Positions 26,406 to 33,799 of a DNA stretch of 64,000 nt are shown here, piece after piece (position 1 is the stretch's first letter; the number at the start of each line of letters is the position of its first letter). The DNA lies in contig JAEXOO010000005.1 of assembly GCA_023439305.1 (NCBI GenBank), positions 1 to 64,000 on the forward strand. Direction: 5' to 3'. Source of the DNA: Pseudomonadota bacterium. GTDB lineage: Bacteria; Pseudomonadota; Gammaproteobacteria; Burkholderiales; Burkholderiaceae_B. The notes under the pieces were generated by a model that was not told where the DNA came from, did no database searches, and worked only from the letters and a program-made list of their open reading frames with translations. The translations under genes were made by a program, and so were the position numbers.

Positions 26406-28210
26406 TTACGGCCACCTCCCAACAGCCCCCCCAGCAGGCCGGTCACGGGTGCCAGAAGGCCGCCGTTCGCTTGTTGCGCGGGTTGGCCTGCGCCGCCGGC
26501 TGCTCCGGCATTGACGGTGGCTTGCACGCCGACGCCACCCGTCAAGCCGCCAACCAGACCGCCGACTAGACCCGTCACGGGAGCCAGCAGTCCGCCACCT
26601 GCCTGAGTCCCGGCGCCGGTCCCTGCGCCCACGGAGACGCTGCCGGTAACGCCGCCCAGCAGACCGGTCACCGGGGCGAGCAGTCCGCCTTCAGCGCCTT
26701 GCCCGCCTGTCAGTCCGCCTGTCAATCCGCCCACCAGATTGGTGACCGGGGCGAGCAAACCGCCACTGGTCGCCTCGCCGCCGCCCAGTCCCCCCGTCAG
26801 GCCTGCCACCAAGCCGGTCACCGGTGCCAACAGACCACCGTTGGCGGCTTCACCGCCGCCCAGTCCGCCTGTCAGTCCGCCGACCAAGCCGGTGACGGGC
26901 GCAAGCAGTCCGCCGTTGGCAGCATCTGCGCCACCCAAACCGCCCGTCAGGCCTCCCACCAGACCGGTTACTGGAGCCAACAGCCCGCCGTTTTCGCCAC
27001 CGGCAATGCCGCCCAGCCCGCCTGTCAGCGAAGCTACAGCCTGCGTGGTGCTGTTCAGAACATTGCCCAAAGGATTGGTATTGTCCGCCGTTGCGTGCAG
27101 CAAGCCGCCAGCCGATGTCACGGCATTGCCCAGATGGCCGACAACGCCTCCCAGGCCCAGGGGTGCGGCCGAATCCAGTGTTCCACCCGCTTGATTCAAC
27201 ACGCTGCCGACGCCGCCCAGCAAGGCATGGATGGGCTGGCCCACACCCAGTCCGTCGCCCACTTGCTGGGTGACATTGGTCACCGTGGCGGCGACAGGAG
27301 CGACCGTGTTGTCCAGGGCCGAGCCTACGTCACCGAGAATGGGGTTCAGGCCCAGAGGAACGAGGTTGTCTACTGTCTGGCCGACATTGCCCAGGGCAGG
27401 AGCCAGGATAGGCTCGCCGGAATCGGCGAGCAGTGCGCCGCCCAGTCCCAACTGCGAGGTCAGTGGGTGCAGCAGGCTGCCTTCGCCCAGCAACGCGCCG
27501 GTCAGCACTTCAACGCCTTTGGTGGCGTGCTGCAAGGTGTTGCCCAAAGGGTTGGCATTGTTAGGGTCATTGACGAGCAAGCCGCCGGCCGAGCCCACGG
27601 CCTGGCCCAGGTGGCTGAGCAGGCCGCCAGCGCCTACGCCCAGATTCAGCGGCAGGCCGCTATTGTCCAGCTCGCCGCCCAGTCCGCTGACGACGCCGCC
27701 TACTTGCTGGGTCAGGCCGTTGACAGGTTCACCCAGGCCGGTGATACCGCCCACGGTTCGAGTGGTATCGGTCACGATGTCGGTCACGGGCTTCAGGGCG
27801 CCATCCAATGTCTGGCCCAGTTGAGAGCCGGTTTTTTCCAGATTCAGCGGGATGACGTTGTCGACGGCTTTACCCAGATTGCCCAGGGCGTTCTGCGTGA
27901 CGCTGTTATTGCCGCCGTTGTCGCCACCGCCGTTGTCTCCGCCACCGTTGTTGCCGCCACCGTTGTTGCCGCCGCCTCCGCCACCATTTCCGCCTCCGTT
28001 GCCGCCGCCATTTCCGCCTCCGTCACCCGGGTTCAAAGGCAGGCCGGGATCCACAACAGGCGGGTTTACCGCTACGTCTGCGCCGCCTCGTACACCGCCG
28101 CGCGACGAGCAGCCAGCCATGGCTGCCGCGCTGACGACCAGTGTGGCGACGAGCGTGCGTTGCAGGATACGTTGTACCAAGGCTTTTCTTGCTGAATTCG
28201 TTGCTTTCAT
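26402..28210 (-). CDS. Glycine-rich repetitive lipoprotein, cassette 2
   Basis: Paralogue of the protein at 23682-25583, 602 residues. Signal peptide with lipobox MAGC, a Gly/Asn-rich linker, two copies of the 150-residue module (GKAVDNVIPLNLEKTGSQLG ... and QTVDNLVPLGLNPILGDVGS ...) and a C-terminal array of about 25-residue units with GGLLAPVTGLVGGLTGGLGG. The DNA repeats are more diverged than in cassette 1, suggesting this copy is older or less recently homogenised. Start set by GGAG 6 bases before the ATG. A sigma-54 promoter lies at 28267-28283. Function unknown; likely surface exposed or matrix-forming. Confidence 0.8.
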   Translation of the reverse strand: MKATNSARKALVQRILQRTLVATLVVSAAAMAGCSSRGGVRGGADVAVNPPVVDPGLPLNPGDGGGNGGGNGGGNGGGGGGNNGGGNNGGGDNGGGDNGGNNSVTQNALGNLGKAVDNVIPLNLEKTGSQLGQTLDGALKPVTDIVTDTTRTVGGITGLGEPVNGLTQQVGGVVSGLGGELDNSGLPLNLGVGAGGLLSHLGQAVGSAGGLLVNDPNNANPLGNTLQHATKGVEVLTGALLGEGSLLHPLTSQLGLGGALLADSGEPILAPALGNVGQTVDNLVPLGLNPILGDVGSALDNTVAPVAATVTNVTQQVGDGLGVGQPIHALLGGVGSVLNQAGGTLDSAAPLGLGGVVGHLGNAVTSAGGLLHATADNTNPLGNVLNSTTQAVASLTGGLGGIAGGENGGLLAPVTGLVGGLTGGLGGADAANGGLLAPVTGLVGGLTGGLGGGEAANGGLLAPVTGLVAGLTGGLGGGEATSGGLLAPVTNLVGGLTGGLTGGQGAEGGLLAPVTGLLGGVTGSVSVGAGTGAGTQAGGGLLAPVTGLVGGLVGGLTGGVGVQATVNAGAAGGAGQPAQQANGGLLAPVTGLLGGLLGGGRK

Positions 28211-28266
28211 GTCTGACTCCGTTTTGAAGTGTGAGCACTGCCCGGCAGGGCTGTTGATATACATGA

Positions 28267-28283
28267 AGCAATTGGCGTGCCAA
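28267..28283 (-). promoter_or_regulatory. Sigma-54 promoter of lipoprotein cassette 2
   Basis: The minus strand reads TTGGCACG-CCAA-TTGC-T, a complete match to the -24/-12 consensus. Start is expected near 28256, about 46 bases before the ATG. Within the 323-base gap 28211-28533 this promoter, the upstream sites at 28395-28452 and a terminator at 28484-28511 are what I can identify; the rest is AT-rich. Confidence 0.85.
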
Positions 28284-28394
28284 TTTTTATGGCTTTTGTT
28301 GTTTTTATTTTTTATTGTTTTTAATCAAAGGCTTGAGTGTTTTTTTGATTGGAGCAAGTATTTTTTCAGTACGAGTTAAGGGAGGGCGTTGGTG

Positions 28395-28452
28395 GTTACA
28401 AGCGATATTTATGTGGCGTGTTCTGTTCCCGTTACGTAACGTTTCCCGTAAC
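28395..28452. promoter_or_regulatory. Putative enhancer sites upstream of cassette 2
   Basis: GTTAC half-site at 28395-28399, perfect palindrome GTTACGTAAC at 28431-28440 and a further half-site CGTAAC at 28447-28452. They lie about 140-195 bases upstream of the predicted sigma-54 start. Confidence 0.55.
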
Positions 28453-28483
28453 ACCTTGGTAAGAAAGGACGGGTGATGGGCAA

Positions 28484-28511
28484 TAAAAAAGGCCATCTTG
28501 CGATGGCCTTT
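28484..28511 (-). terminator. Terminator of the TpsB gene
   Basis: Stem AAAGGCCATC/GATGGCCTTT with a 4-base loop and a T-run on the minus strand, 23 bases after the stop codon. Confidence 0.9.
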
Positions 28512-28533
28512 CAGGGGCGGTGGCGGAGATGCT

Positions 28534-30315
28534 TTAAAACCCGTCGTAGAAGAACAGGAAGTTGGTATTCAGCCGCAGCTTGCGCTTGTCTGAATTGACG
28601 GGCAGGTCGCCCAGGGGCTTGGCAACGTTGATGTCAAACAGATAATGCTTGTTGTTGGACAGCCGTACGCCCAGGGCGGCCGACCGCAGGTTGCGGTTGT
28701 TGTAGCTGTTCAGCCGGTCCAAGTTGTACCAGGCGCGGGCCCAGTCGTAGGCAATGTAAGGCTGGATGCTATTGAGCCAGGTAGAGGAGTTGGTGAAGCG
28801 CCGGTTCAGCTCTATGGTTGCTCCTATGCCTTTGTCGCCGGCCAGCTCACCTTGCGGATAACCGTAACCGTGGCGCCAGGCTCCGAAGGAAATCTGTTCT
28901 GAATTCGGCAGGACATTGCTGCTGTATTGGCCGCTGGCCGACAGGCTGACCCCGAACTGGGCCGGCAGCGCTACATTCTGCTTGATGGACGCCGTCCAGC
29001 GCGTGAAGTCCAGATCCAGATCTGATTCCAGGTCGCGTTGCAAGTAGGTATTCAGGGATTTGCGCGCGCCCATGGCGTCCAGCCCCTTATATACGCCCAC
29101 ATTGATCTCCCGCGACTGACGCGTCGAGGCATCGGTGTAGCGCAATTCGGCCTTGAGCGCACGCACGTCCGTCGTATTTTCGATCCACGCGTTGTCCAAC
29201 GTTTCGTGCGTGTAATCGTCCAGGGAGCGGCTGGCGTAGAAACCGGCATTGCCTTTCAGGCTGCGCTGATTGCTCAGGATGAACGGGTAGCTGATCGCCG
29301 CCCCAATGCGTTCGTTGATGACCTTGCGTTGCCATCCTTGGCTCTCCAGTACCTCGTCGCGAGGTTGGGAGCGGTAGTGGTAGCCGTCGATATCCAGGGA
29401 CAGGCCGTTGCCGCTCAGCGGGACCGACAAGGTGCCGCTGACGTATTTCACGTCTTCGGACGAGATGGGAATAGCCGCGGTCAGTTTGAATTCCTCGCCC
29501 AGCGGTGTCAGGCTGCTGGTGGTCAACTGCACAATGCCTTGTTTGCTGGAGCCCATTTCGGCAACGCTTGCATTGACCGCAAAACTGTTGTGCGTGGTAT
29601 CGATCACCAGTTCGGAGGCGCCGTCTGTGCGCGAGGGCATATCAAGCTTGGGATCTATCTTCAAGCCTGGAATGGTGCGCAGCAGATTCATGGTCCGCTC
29701 CAGCGTCCGCTGGGTCAGCGGTTTTTCGTCCAGCATGGCCTGGGCCACGCGGCGTATGCGTGCCTCGCTGCGCCCCGGATCGCCTTCAATGCGCAAACCG
29801 CCTACATGGCCTTCGACCACGGTGACTTTGACGTGGCCATTGTCAAAGCTCTGTTCCTGAAGAATGGCAAAAGAAAGCGGATACCCTTGTTCTTGATAAA
29901 GCGCCGTAATCCGGTTGACCTGATTGATCAGTTCGGCGATGGTCAGGCGTTTGCCGGCCAGCGGCTCCAGGATGGCGGTGACCTGCTCAAACGGAATGCT
30001 GCGGCTGCCGCTGACATCAAAGCTGCGCACAACGAGCTGTTGTTGCAGCCGAGCCTGTAATTGACTTTGAGCAGGCGATTGGGGAATGGCCAGCGGAGCT
30101 GTGCGGCTTGGTGGGGTCGGGGCGGATATGGGTGGAAGCGAATCGACAGGATTGCCGCGCATTGGGGCGTCGGCACGACTTTCTCCTGGCAGGAAATTGA
30201 TTCCCAGACCCAAGGCCATGGTCATTCCAAGAATATGCCGAGAATAATTGAACGGTTTCCCCGAGTGATTTTTCGTTCGATGTAGGTTCATGGTTGCTGC
30301 TGAATTGTTATGCAT
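28534..30315 (-). CDS. ShlB/FhaC/HecB-family (TpsB) outer membrane transporter
   Basis: Two-partner secretion porin of up to 593 residues. After a signal sequence (helix ending near GESRADA) it has a Pro-rich linker, a POTRA_2 domain (FDVSGSRSIPFEQVTAILEPLAGKR and YQEQGYPLSFAILQEQ) and a 16-strand barrel with the ShlB region, ending in an aromatic residue (FFYDGF). TpsB proteins export or activate a partner TpsA exoprotein, but no TpsA with an N-terminal TPS domain is in the window. The nearest gene products are the two repetitive lipoproteins. Start uncertain: ATG at 30315 or 30291, neither with a clear ribosome binding site. Confidence 0.85.
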   Translation of the reverse strand: MHNNSAATMNLHRTKNHSGKPFNYSRHILGMTMALGLGINFLPGESRADAPMRGNPVDSLPPISAPTPPSRTAPLAIPQSPAQSQLQARLQQQLVVRSFDVSGSRSIPFEQVTAILEPLAGKRLTIAELINQVNRITALYQEQGYPLSFAILQEQSFDNGHVKVTVVEGHVGGLRIEGDPGRSEARIRRVAQAMLDEKPLTQRTLERTMNLLRTIPGLKIDPKLDMPSRTDGASELVIDTTHNSFAVNASVAEMGSSKQGIVQLTTSSLTPLGEEFKLTAAIPISSEDVKYVSGTLSVPLSGNGLSLDIDGYHYRSQPRDEVLESQGWQRKVINERIGAAISYPFILSNQRSLKGNAGFYASRSLDDYTHETLDNAWIENTTDVRALKAELRYTDASTRQSREINVGVYKGLDAMGARKSLNTYLQRDLESDLDLDFTRWTASIKQNVALPAQFGVSLSASGQYSSNVLPNSEQISFGAWRHGYGYPQGELAGDKGIGATIELNRRFTNSSTWLNSIQPYIAYDWARAWYNLDRLNSYNNRNLRSAALGVRLSNNKHYLFDINVAKPLGDLPVNSDKRKLRLNTNFLFFYDGF

Positions 30316-30968
30316 GAAAACGTCGCGTGTCGTTACTGTGCCGCAGATTCAATCTGCTGTCATTTTTAGTTGTGTCTACGTAACCAAAAAATGGGTAGAG
30401 CATTTTCAGGACTTAAGTTTTACACCTGGAAACAAAAAGAGTGAAAACACCTTTCTCCTGCGGGCCGGCATAAGCCTTGATGAAAACAATTTTTCAAATT
30501 CAGGATTAGGGTATCTACTAATCGTCGTTAGCCGCCACTGAAAAACATACTTGATTCAACTGGGTAAAGAGAAAGGCGAGCCGGAACAGAGGCCTGAAAA
30601 TAGATCCATTTTCTTTTAAGGCGTAAATTGATAAAAATGTTAACGGCGACACTTTTAGCCATAATTTATGTAAGTGTATGGTTCAAGAGTCCGGTTTTCT
30701 ACTGTTTTTTCATGAGTAAAACGATGCTCTAGAGCCACAAACATGCTTTTTTTGTATCTTTGAACTAAAATTCAAATCGTCTTACAGCGACTGTTACACG
30801 TAAACCCTAGTGAAAACAATAGGCTATATGGTTATAAGATGTGTATCAGTTTGATTTGAAAAAAATGATAATTTTGTGTTGCCGGATCAATGCTCCTGGC
30901 AGCGCTGAAGAGCCCTAAGGGGCGTCCTGCCACCACTTTGGCGGCGATTTTTGTTCAAGGGGGAAGTC
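30316..30968. other. AT-rich intergenic region between tpsB and the Tad locus
   Basis: About 650 bases without a convincing gene and visibly richer in A+T than the flanks. It must contain the divergent tpsB and flp promoters. I found TACGTAAC at 30377-30384 and a looser TTAC-AC-GTAA at about 30794-30803, but no -24/-12 element for sigma-54 in either direction. AT-rich promoter regions like this are frequent targets of H-NS/MvaT/BpH-type silencers (inference). Confidence 0.6.
30377..30384. promoter_or_regulatory. TACGTAAC site upstream of tpsB
   Basis: CTACGTAACC followed by an A-run resembles the GTTACGTAAC sites of both lipoprotein cassettes with one mismatch in the palindrome. It lies about 60-90 bases upstream of the tpsB start. 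It is suggestive of shared control, but no sigma-54 promoter is visible here. Confidence 0.3.
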
Positions 30969-31160
30969 ATGAAGGCTCAACTTCAACAGTTCTGGAACGA
31001 CGAAGACGGCGCAACGGCCATTGAATACGGCTTGATCGCGGGACTGATCGCGGTTGCGATTATCGGGGTGCTTGGCACACTTTCTGGAAAACTCGAGGAC
31101 ATGTTCGAGTTCATCGGAAACTCCATGCCTTCATCGGCAGACAAAGGTCCTGACGCCTAA
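30969..31160 (+). CDS. flp: Flp-family type IVb pilin
   Basis: Major subunit of the Tad pilus, 63 residues. A short leader is followed by the processing region EDGATAIEYGLIAGLIAVAII, the classic Flp motif with Glu5 and Tyr6 of the mature pilin and a hydrophobic helix. Maturation needs the TadV/CpaA-type peptidase encoded next. The ATG at 30969 has GGGGGA upstream. A hairpin at 31182-31210 follows, which would keep pilin mRNA in excess over the assembly genes. Confidence 0.95.
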   Translation: MKAQLQQFWNDEDGATAIEYGLIAGLIAVAIIGVLGTLSGKLEDMFEFIGNSMPSSADKGPDA

Positions 31161-31181
31161 CAAGACTTTATTTTTTAGCAT

Positions 31182-31210
31182 CGGCCTATTAAGAGTTTTA
31201 GGCCGTTTTT
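31182..31210 (+). terminator. Terminator/attenuator after flp
   Basis: Stem CGGCCTA/TAGGCCG (31182-31188, 31199-31205) followed by TTTTT. Only 18 bases before the next gene, so it probably limits read-through from flp into the Tad assembly genes. Confidence 0.75.
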
Positions 31211-31228
31211 ACCAGCTCGAATAGGCTG

Positions 31229-31734
31229 ATGCTAATGCTGTCCTGGCTGCAGATTACGTTCTTGTTTCTTCTTGTTTTTTTCTCGATTCAGATTATTTAT
31301 CGCGACTTGAGATTTCGGAAGATTCATAACGTCGTTCTTGTTCTTTATTTTTTTCCATTCTCCTCCATAAGCTGGTCGCAAGCCTGACGGCAGGTGTGCC
31401 CGCGGGCCTGGTGCCGGGATGGGGAGCGTCGGTGATCGGGTTTGTGGGCGCCTTGGCGCTTTTTTTTCCGGTCTGGCATTGGCGCTACATGGGCGCGGCT
31501 GATGTGAAACTGATGGCCGTGCTGGGCTTTGCGCTGGGATGGCGGGCGGGTGGAGAAGTGGTGTTGTTGGGGACTGTCCTGGCGGGCTTGCATGCCTTGC
31601 TGCTGGTGATGGTGCCGTCATTAGAAAAAAAATATGGATTCTCCTTGCCGGGGATTCGCGTCAAGGCACGCAGCGTTCCGCTCGGAGCGTGGCTGTCGCT
31701 AGCAACAGTGGGGTGGTTATGGATGCAGCGTTGA
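31229..31734 (+). pseudogene. Prepilin peptidase TadV/CpaA, split by a frame change at a T7 run
   Basis: A24-type aspartic peptidase that would process Flp and the TadE-like pseudopilins. The first frame (ATG 31229 or 31235) encodes a hydrophobic segment and IIYRDLRFRKIHNVV, holding the first catalytic Asp, and then stops at 31385. The second frame is open from 31330 to 31734 and encodes YMGAADVKLMAVLGFALGW with the second Asp, plus the remaining membrane helices. Joining them at TAT TTT TTT CCA (31346-31357) by a -1 shift gives a continuous peptidase of 168 residues, a normal length. The junction is an in-frame U UUU UUU slippery heptamer at 31348-31354. It may be expressed by frameshifting or transcriptional slippage, be phase-variable, be truly broken, or reflect a missing T in the sequence. 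Confidence 0.75.
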
Positions 31735-32273
31735 AGGGAGTGCCCGACGGTTTGCCGCTGGCCAGCCGATCCGCCCTGGAGCGCTGGCGTCAACGTGGCG
31801 CGTATGCTGTCGAGTTCGCTCTTGTCTTTCCGCTGTTGTTCATTCTGATCTATGCCTTGCTGACCTTCGGTCTGATCATGACCGCTCAGCAATCGCTCAA
31901 TTTTGCCGCCGAATCGGGAGCTCGTGCCGCGCTGGTCGCGCCGGGCGCCGATGCCGTGCTGGCTGGCTTGACGCCGGCTGAACGTGAGCAGGTCCTGCAC
32001 AATCGCTTGCTCAGCCGGGTCGAACAGGCCCGAATTCAAGCCGGTGAACAGGTGAGTTGGCTGTCGGATTGGGTCGGCGCCGATCACGTACGGGTCTCGG
32101 CTACGCTGGTCGGCAATGATGTGCATGTCGACATTGTGTATGACTACGCCCAGGCTCCTTTGGTCCCCATGCTTGGGCCCAGCGGATGGTTCTCCATGGT
32201 GGTTCCGGCCCGGCTGGACGGCCAGGCGCAGGTCAATCTGCAGGTGGCGGGCGAGCTGGGGGCCAGCTTATGA
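31719..32273 (+). CDS. tadE: TadE-like pseudopilin
   Basis: Minor pilin-like protein of 184 residues. The TadE signature reads RGAYAVEFALVFPLLFILIYALLTFG near residue 26, with the Glu that acts in pseudopilin recognition, then a periplasmic domain. The start codon overlaps the end of the prepilin peptidase gene by 16 bases, with GGGGTGG upstream. Its stop overlaps the next start (ATGA). Pseudopilins of this kind are needed for Tad pilus assembly and are processed by the same peptidase as Flp. Confidence 0.85.
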   Translation: MDAALKGVPDGLPLASRSALERWRQRGAYAVEFALVFPLLFILIYALLTFGLIMTAQQSLNFAAESGARAALVAPGADAVLAGLTPAEREQVLHNRLLSRVEQARIQAGEQVSWLSDWVGADHVRVSATLVGNDVHVDIVYDYAQAPLVPMLGPSGWFSMVVPARLDGQAQVNLQVAGELGASL

Positions 32274-32764
32274 GCCGATCTGTTTTCCATCGGTCATCTT
32301 TGTCTGGCGCCCAACGTCAACAGGGCGTGGCGGCGATCGAGTTTGCGCTTGTCATCAGTCTGATGCTGATTGTTTTTGGCGCCATCATCAGTTTCAGCTC
32401 TCTTTTTCTGGCACAGCAGAAAATCACGCATCTGGTGGGCGACGCCGCTCGTCAGAGCGCCACCCAGGCCATGTCATCGGCGCAGACAGAGGACTTCTTC
32501 CAGAGCTATGTCAGCCGTCGCGTCGCTGACGATGCGTTGCTGGGCTGGCTGGGCGGATTGAGCACGACATTTAGTCAAGCAGCCTGCGCGCTGGAGCCAG
32601 CGCATCAGTGCGGGCGTTTCACTGTGGAATTGAATGTGCAGCCCTGGCTTTTGGTCAACCTGATCGACATGCTCTCGCCCTTGCTGGTGCAGGACGGTTC
32701 GGATTGGGTGCCGGGAAGCCTGCATGCGTCGGCATTGGTCGTTTTAGGGAGAGGAAGTCAATGA
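32270..32764 (+). CDS. TadE/TadF-like pseudopilin
   Basis: Second pseudopilin-like protein of 164 residues with QQGVAAIEFALVISLMLIVFGAIISF near residue 17, again with the Glu of the processing motif. It has two Cys in the C-terminal domain. ATGA overlaps on both sides couple it to tadE and cpaB. By position it corresponds to TadF in other loci, though the C-terminal domain is too divergent to be certain. Confidence 0.78.
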   Translation: MSRSVFHRSSLSGAQRQQGVAAIEFALVISLMLIVFGAIISFSSLFLAQQKITHLVGDAARQSATQAMSSAQTEDFFQSYVSRRVADDALLGWLGGLSTTFSQAACALEPAHQCGRFTVELNVQPWLLVNLIDMLSPLLVQDGSDWVPGSLHASALVVLGRGSQ

Positions 32765-33711
32765 GCAGCATCATGAAGGGAGCGGCAGTCGTCTTGCTGC
32801 TGATTGCGGCCATTCTGGTTGGCGCCGCTATCTATCTGGGCATGCAGCCCAAGCCTGCGCCGGTGGCGCCATTGCCGGCTATTGCGCCGCAAGGCGCCAG
32901 TGCGAGCCTGCAGCCTGTGGTGCTGCTCAAGCGCGACATGAAGGCGGGTGAGACCTTGACGGCGGATGCTCTGCAGGTCGGGCAGTGGCCAGCCGCGCCG
33001 GGGCAGTCTTATCAGGATCTGCGAGCCCTGGAAGGCAAGACTCTGCGCTTTGATCTGGAGGCGGGGCAGCCGGTGCTCAGCAGCTTTATCGCCAAAAGCC
33101 TGGCCAGCTATCTGGAAGAAGGCCAGCGGGCGGTGACGATTCCCGTCGATGTCATTTCAGGGGCCGGCAATCGGGTGGAGCCGGGCGATGAGGTCGATAT
33201 TTTCTTTACTTTCAACAGCAATACTGAGGTCAAGGATACGCAGGCGCGACTGCTGATGCCGCGGGTGCGGGTGCTGTCGTATGGCAAGTCCTCGCTGGCC
33301 GGCCCCGATACGGCTGAACCCGTGGGTGGACGACAGGACGGCCAGGCGCGCAACGCCATGTTGGCGGTGCCGGTAGAAGCGGTCAATGAGCTGTTGTTGG
33401 CCAGTCGCAGCGGCAATCTGCAGCTTGTGCTGCGGTCTCCCTTGGATACGGCGATGCCGGATGCCGATCTGTTCCCCGAGTTTGCGACCTTGCTGCCCGC
33501 GCGCGCTGGACTGGCGCAAGAACAGCGAGACGCCTTGAAACTACCGGACAACCGGGCCATGGCCGGGCTGGGCCTACGTGAGTTTTCCGCCAGTAGCGAC
33601 ACGCTGGGCGAGGTCAAGACCCCGGTGGCCGCACCCAGGTCGGATGGTGTGGCGACGCCGCGCAGAGCAGAGGTCATACGTGGCGGACGGGTCGAGGTGA
33701 TCCAGTATTGA
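32761..33711 (+). CDS. cpaB: Flp pilus assembly protein CpaB/RcpC
   Basis: Periplasmic pilus assembly factor of 316 residues anchored by an N-terminal helix (AAVVLLLIAAILVGAAIYLG). An SAF domain follows (VVLLKRDMKAGETLTADALQ), then the RcpC/CpaB domain with VTIPVDVISGAGNRVEPGDEVDIFFTF. The protein is thought to work with the secretin CpaC. GAGGA precedes the ATG, which overlaps the upstream stop codon. Confidence 0.92.
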   Translation: MSSIMKGAAVVLLLIAAILVGAAIYLGMQPKPAPVAPLPAIAPQGASASLQPVVLLKRDMKAGETLTADALQVGQWPAAPGQSYQDLRALEGKTLRFDLEAGQPVLSSFIAKSLASYLEEGQRAVTIPVDVISGAGNRVEPGDEVDIFFTFNSNTEVKDTQARLLMPRVRVLSYGKSSLAGPDTAEPVGGRQDGQARNAMLAVPVEAVNELLLASRSGNLQLVLRSPLDTAMPDADLFPEFATLLPARAGLAQEQRDALKLPDNRAMAGLGLREFSASSDTLGEVKTPVAAPRSDGVATPRRAEVIRGGRVEVIQY

Positions 33712-33715
33712 ATGG

Positions 33716-33764
33716 AGGCGGCCGCGGCCGCCTGCGGAATCCGGCTGATCATGGCGACATGATC
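33716..33764 (+). promoter_or_regulatory. Two hairpins in the cpaB-cpaC spacer
   Basis: A perfect 18-bp palindrome AGGCGGCCGCGGCCGCCT (33716-33733) is followed by GATCATG-GCGA-CATGATC (33747-33764), a 7-bp stem with a GNRA-type tetraloop. They fill most of the only sizeable spacer in the otherwise tightly packed Tad operon. Neither has a U-tract, so an mRNA stability or processing role is more likely than termination. Confidence 0.5.
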
Positions 33765-33799
33765 GGGGTGGGCGTAGCAAGGCAGCATGGATTAGAGAC

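Noticed and set aside
30540..30968. A sigma-54 promoter for flp.
   Set aside because: I checked each GG dinucleotide upstream of flp for a GC twelve bases later and found none; the nearest look-alikes (30898 and 30940) have wrong -12 elements.
30316..30968. AT-rich segment as a prophage or insertion sequence remnant.
   Set aside because: No transposase or integrase fragments, terminal repeats or target duplications are visible.
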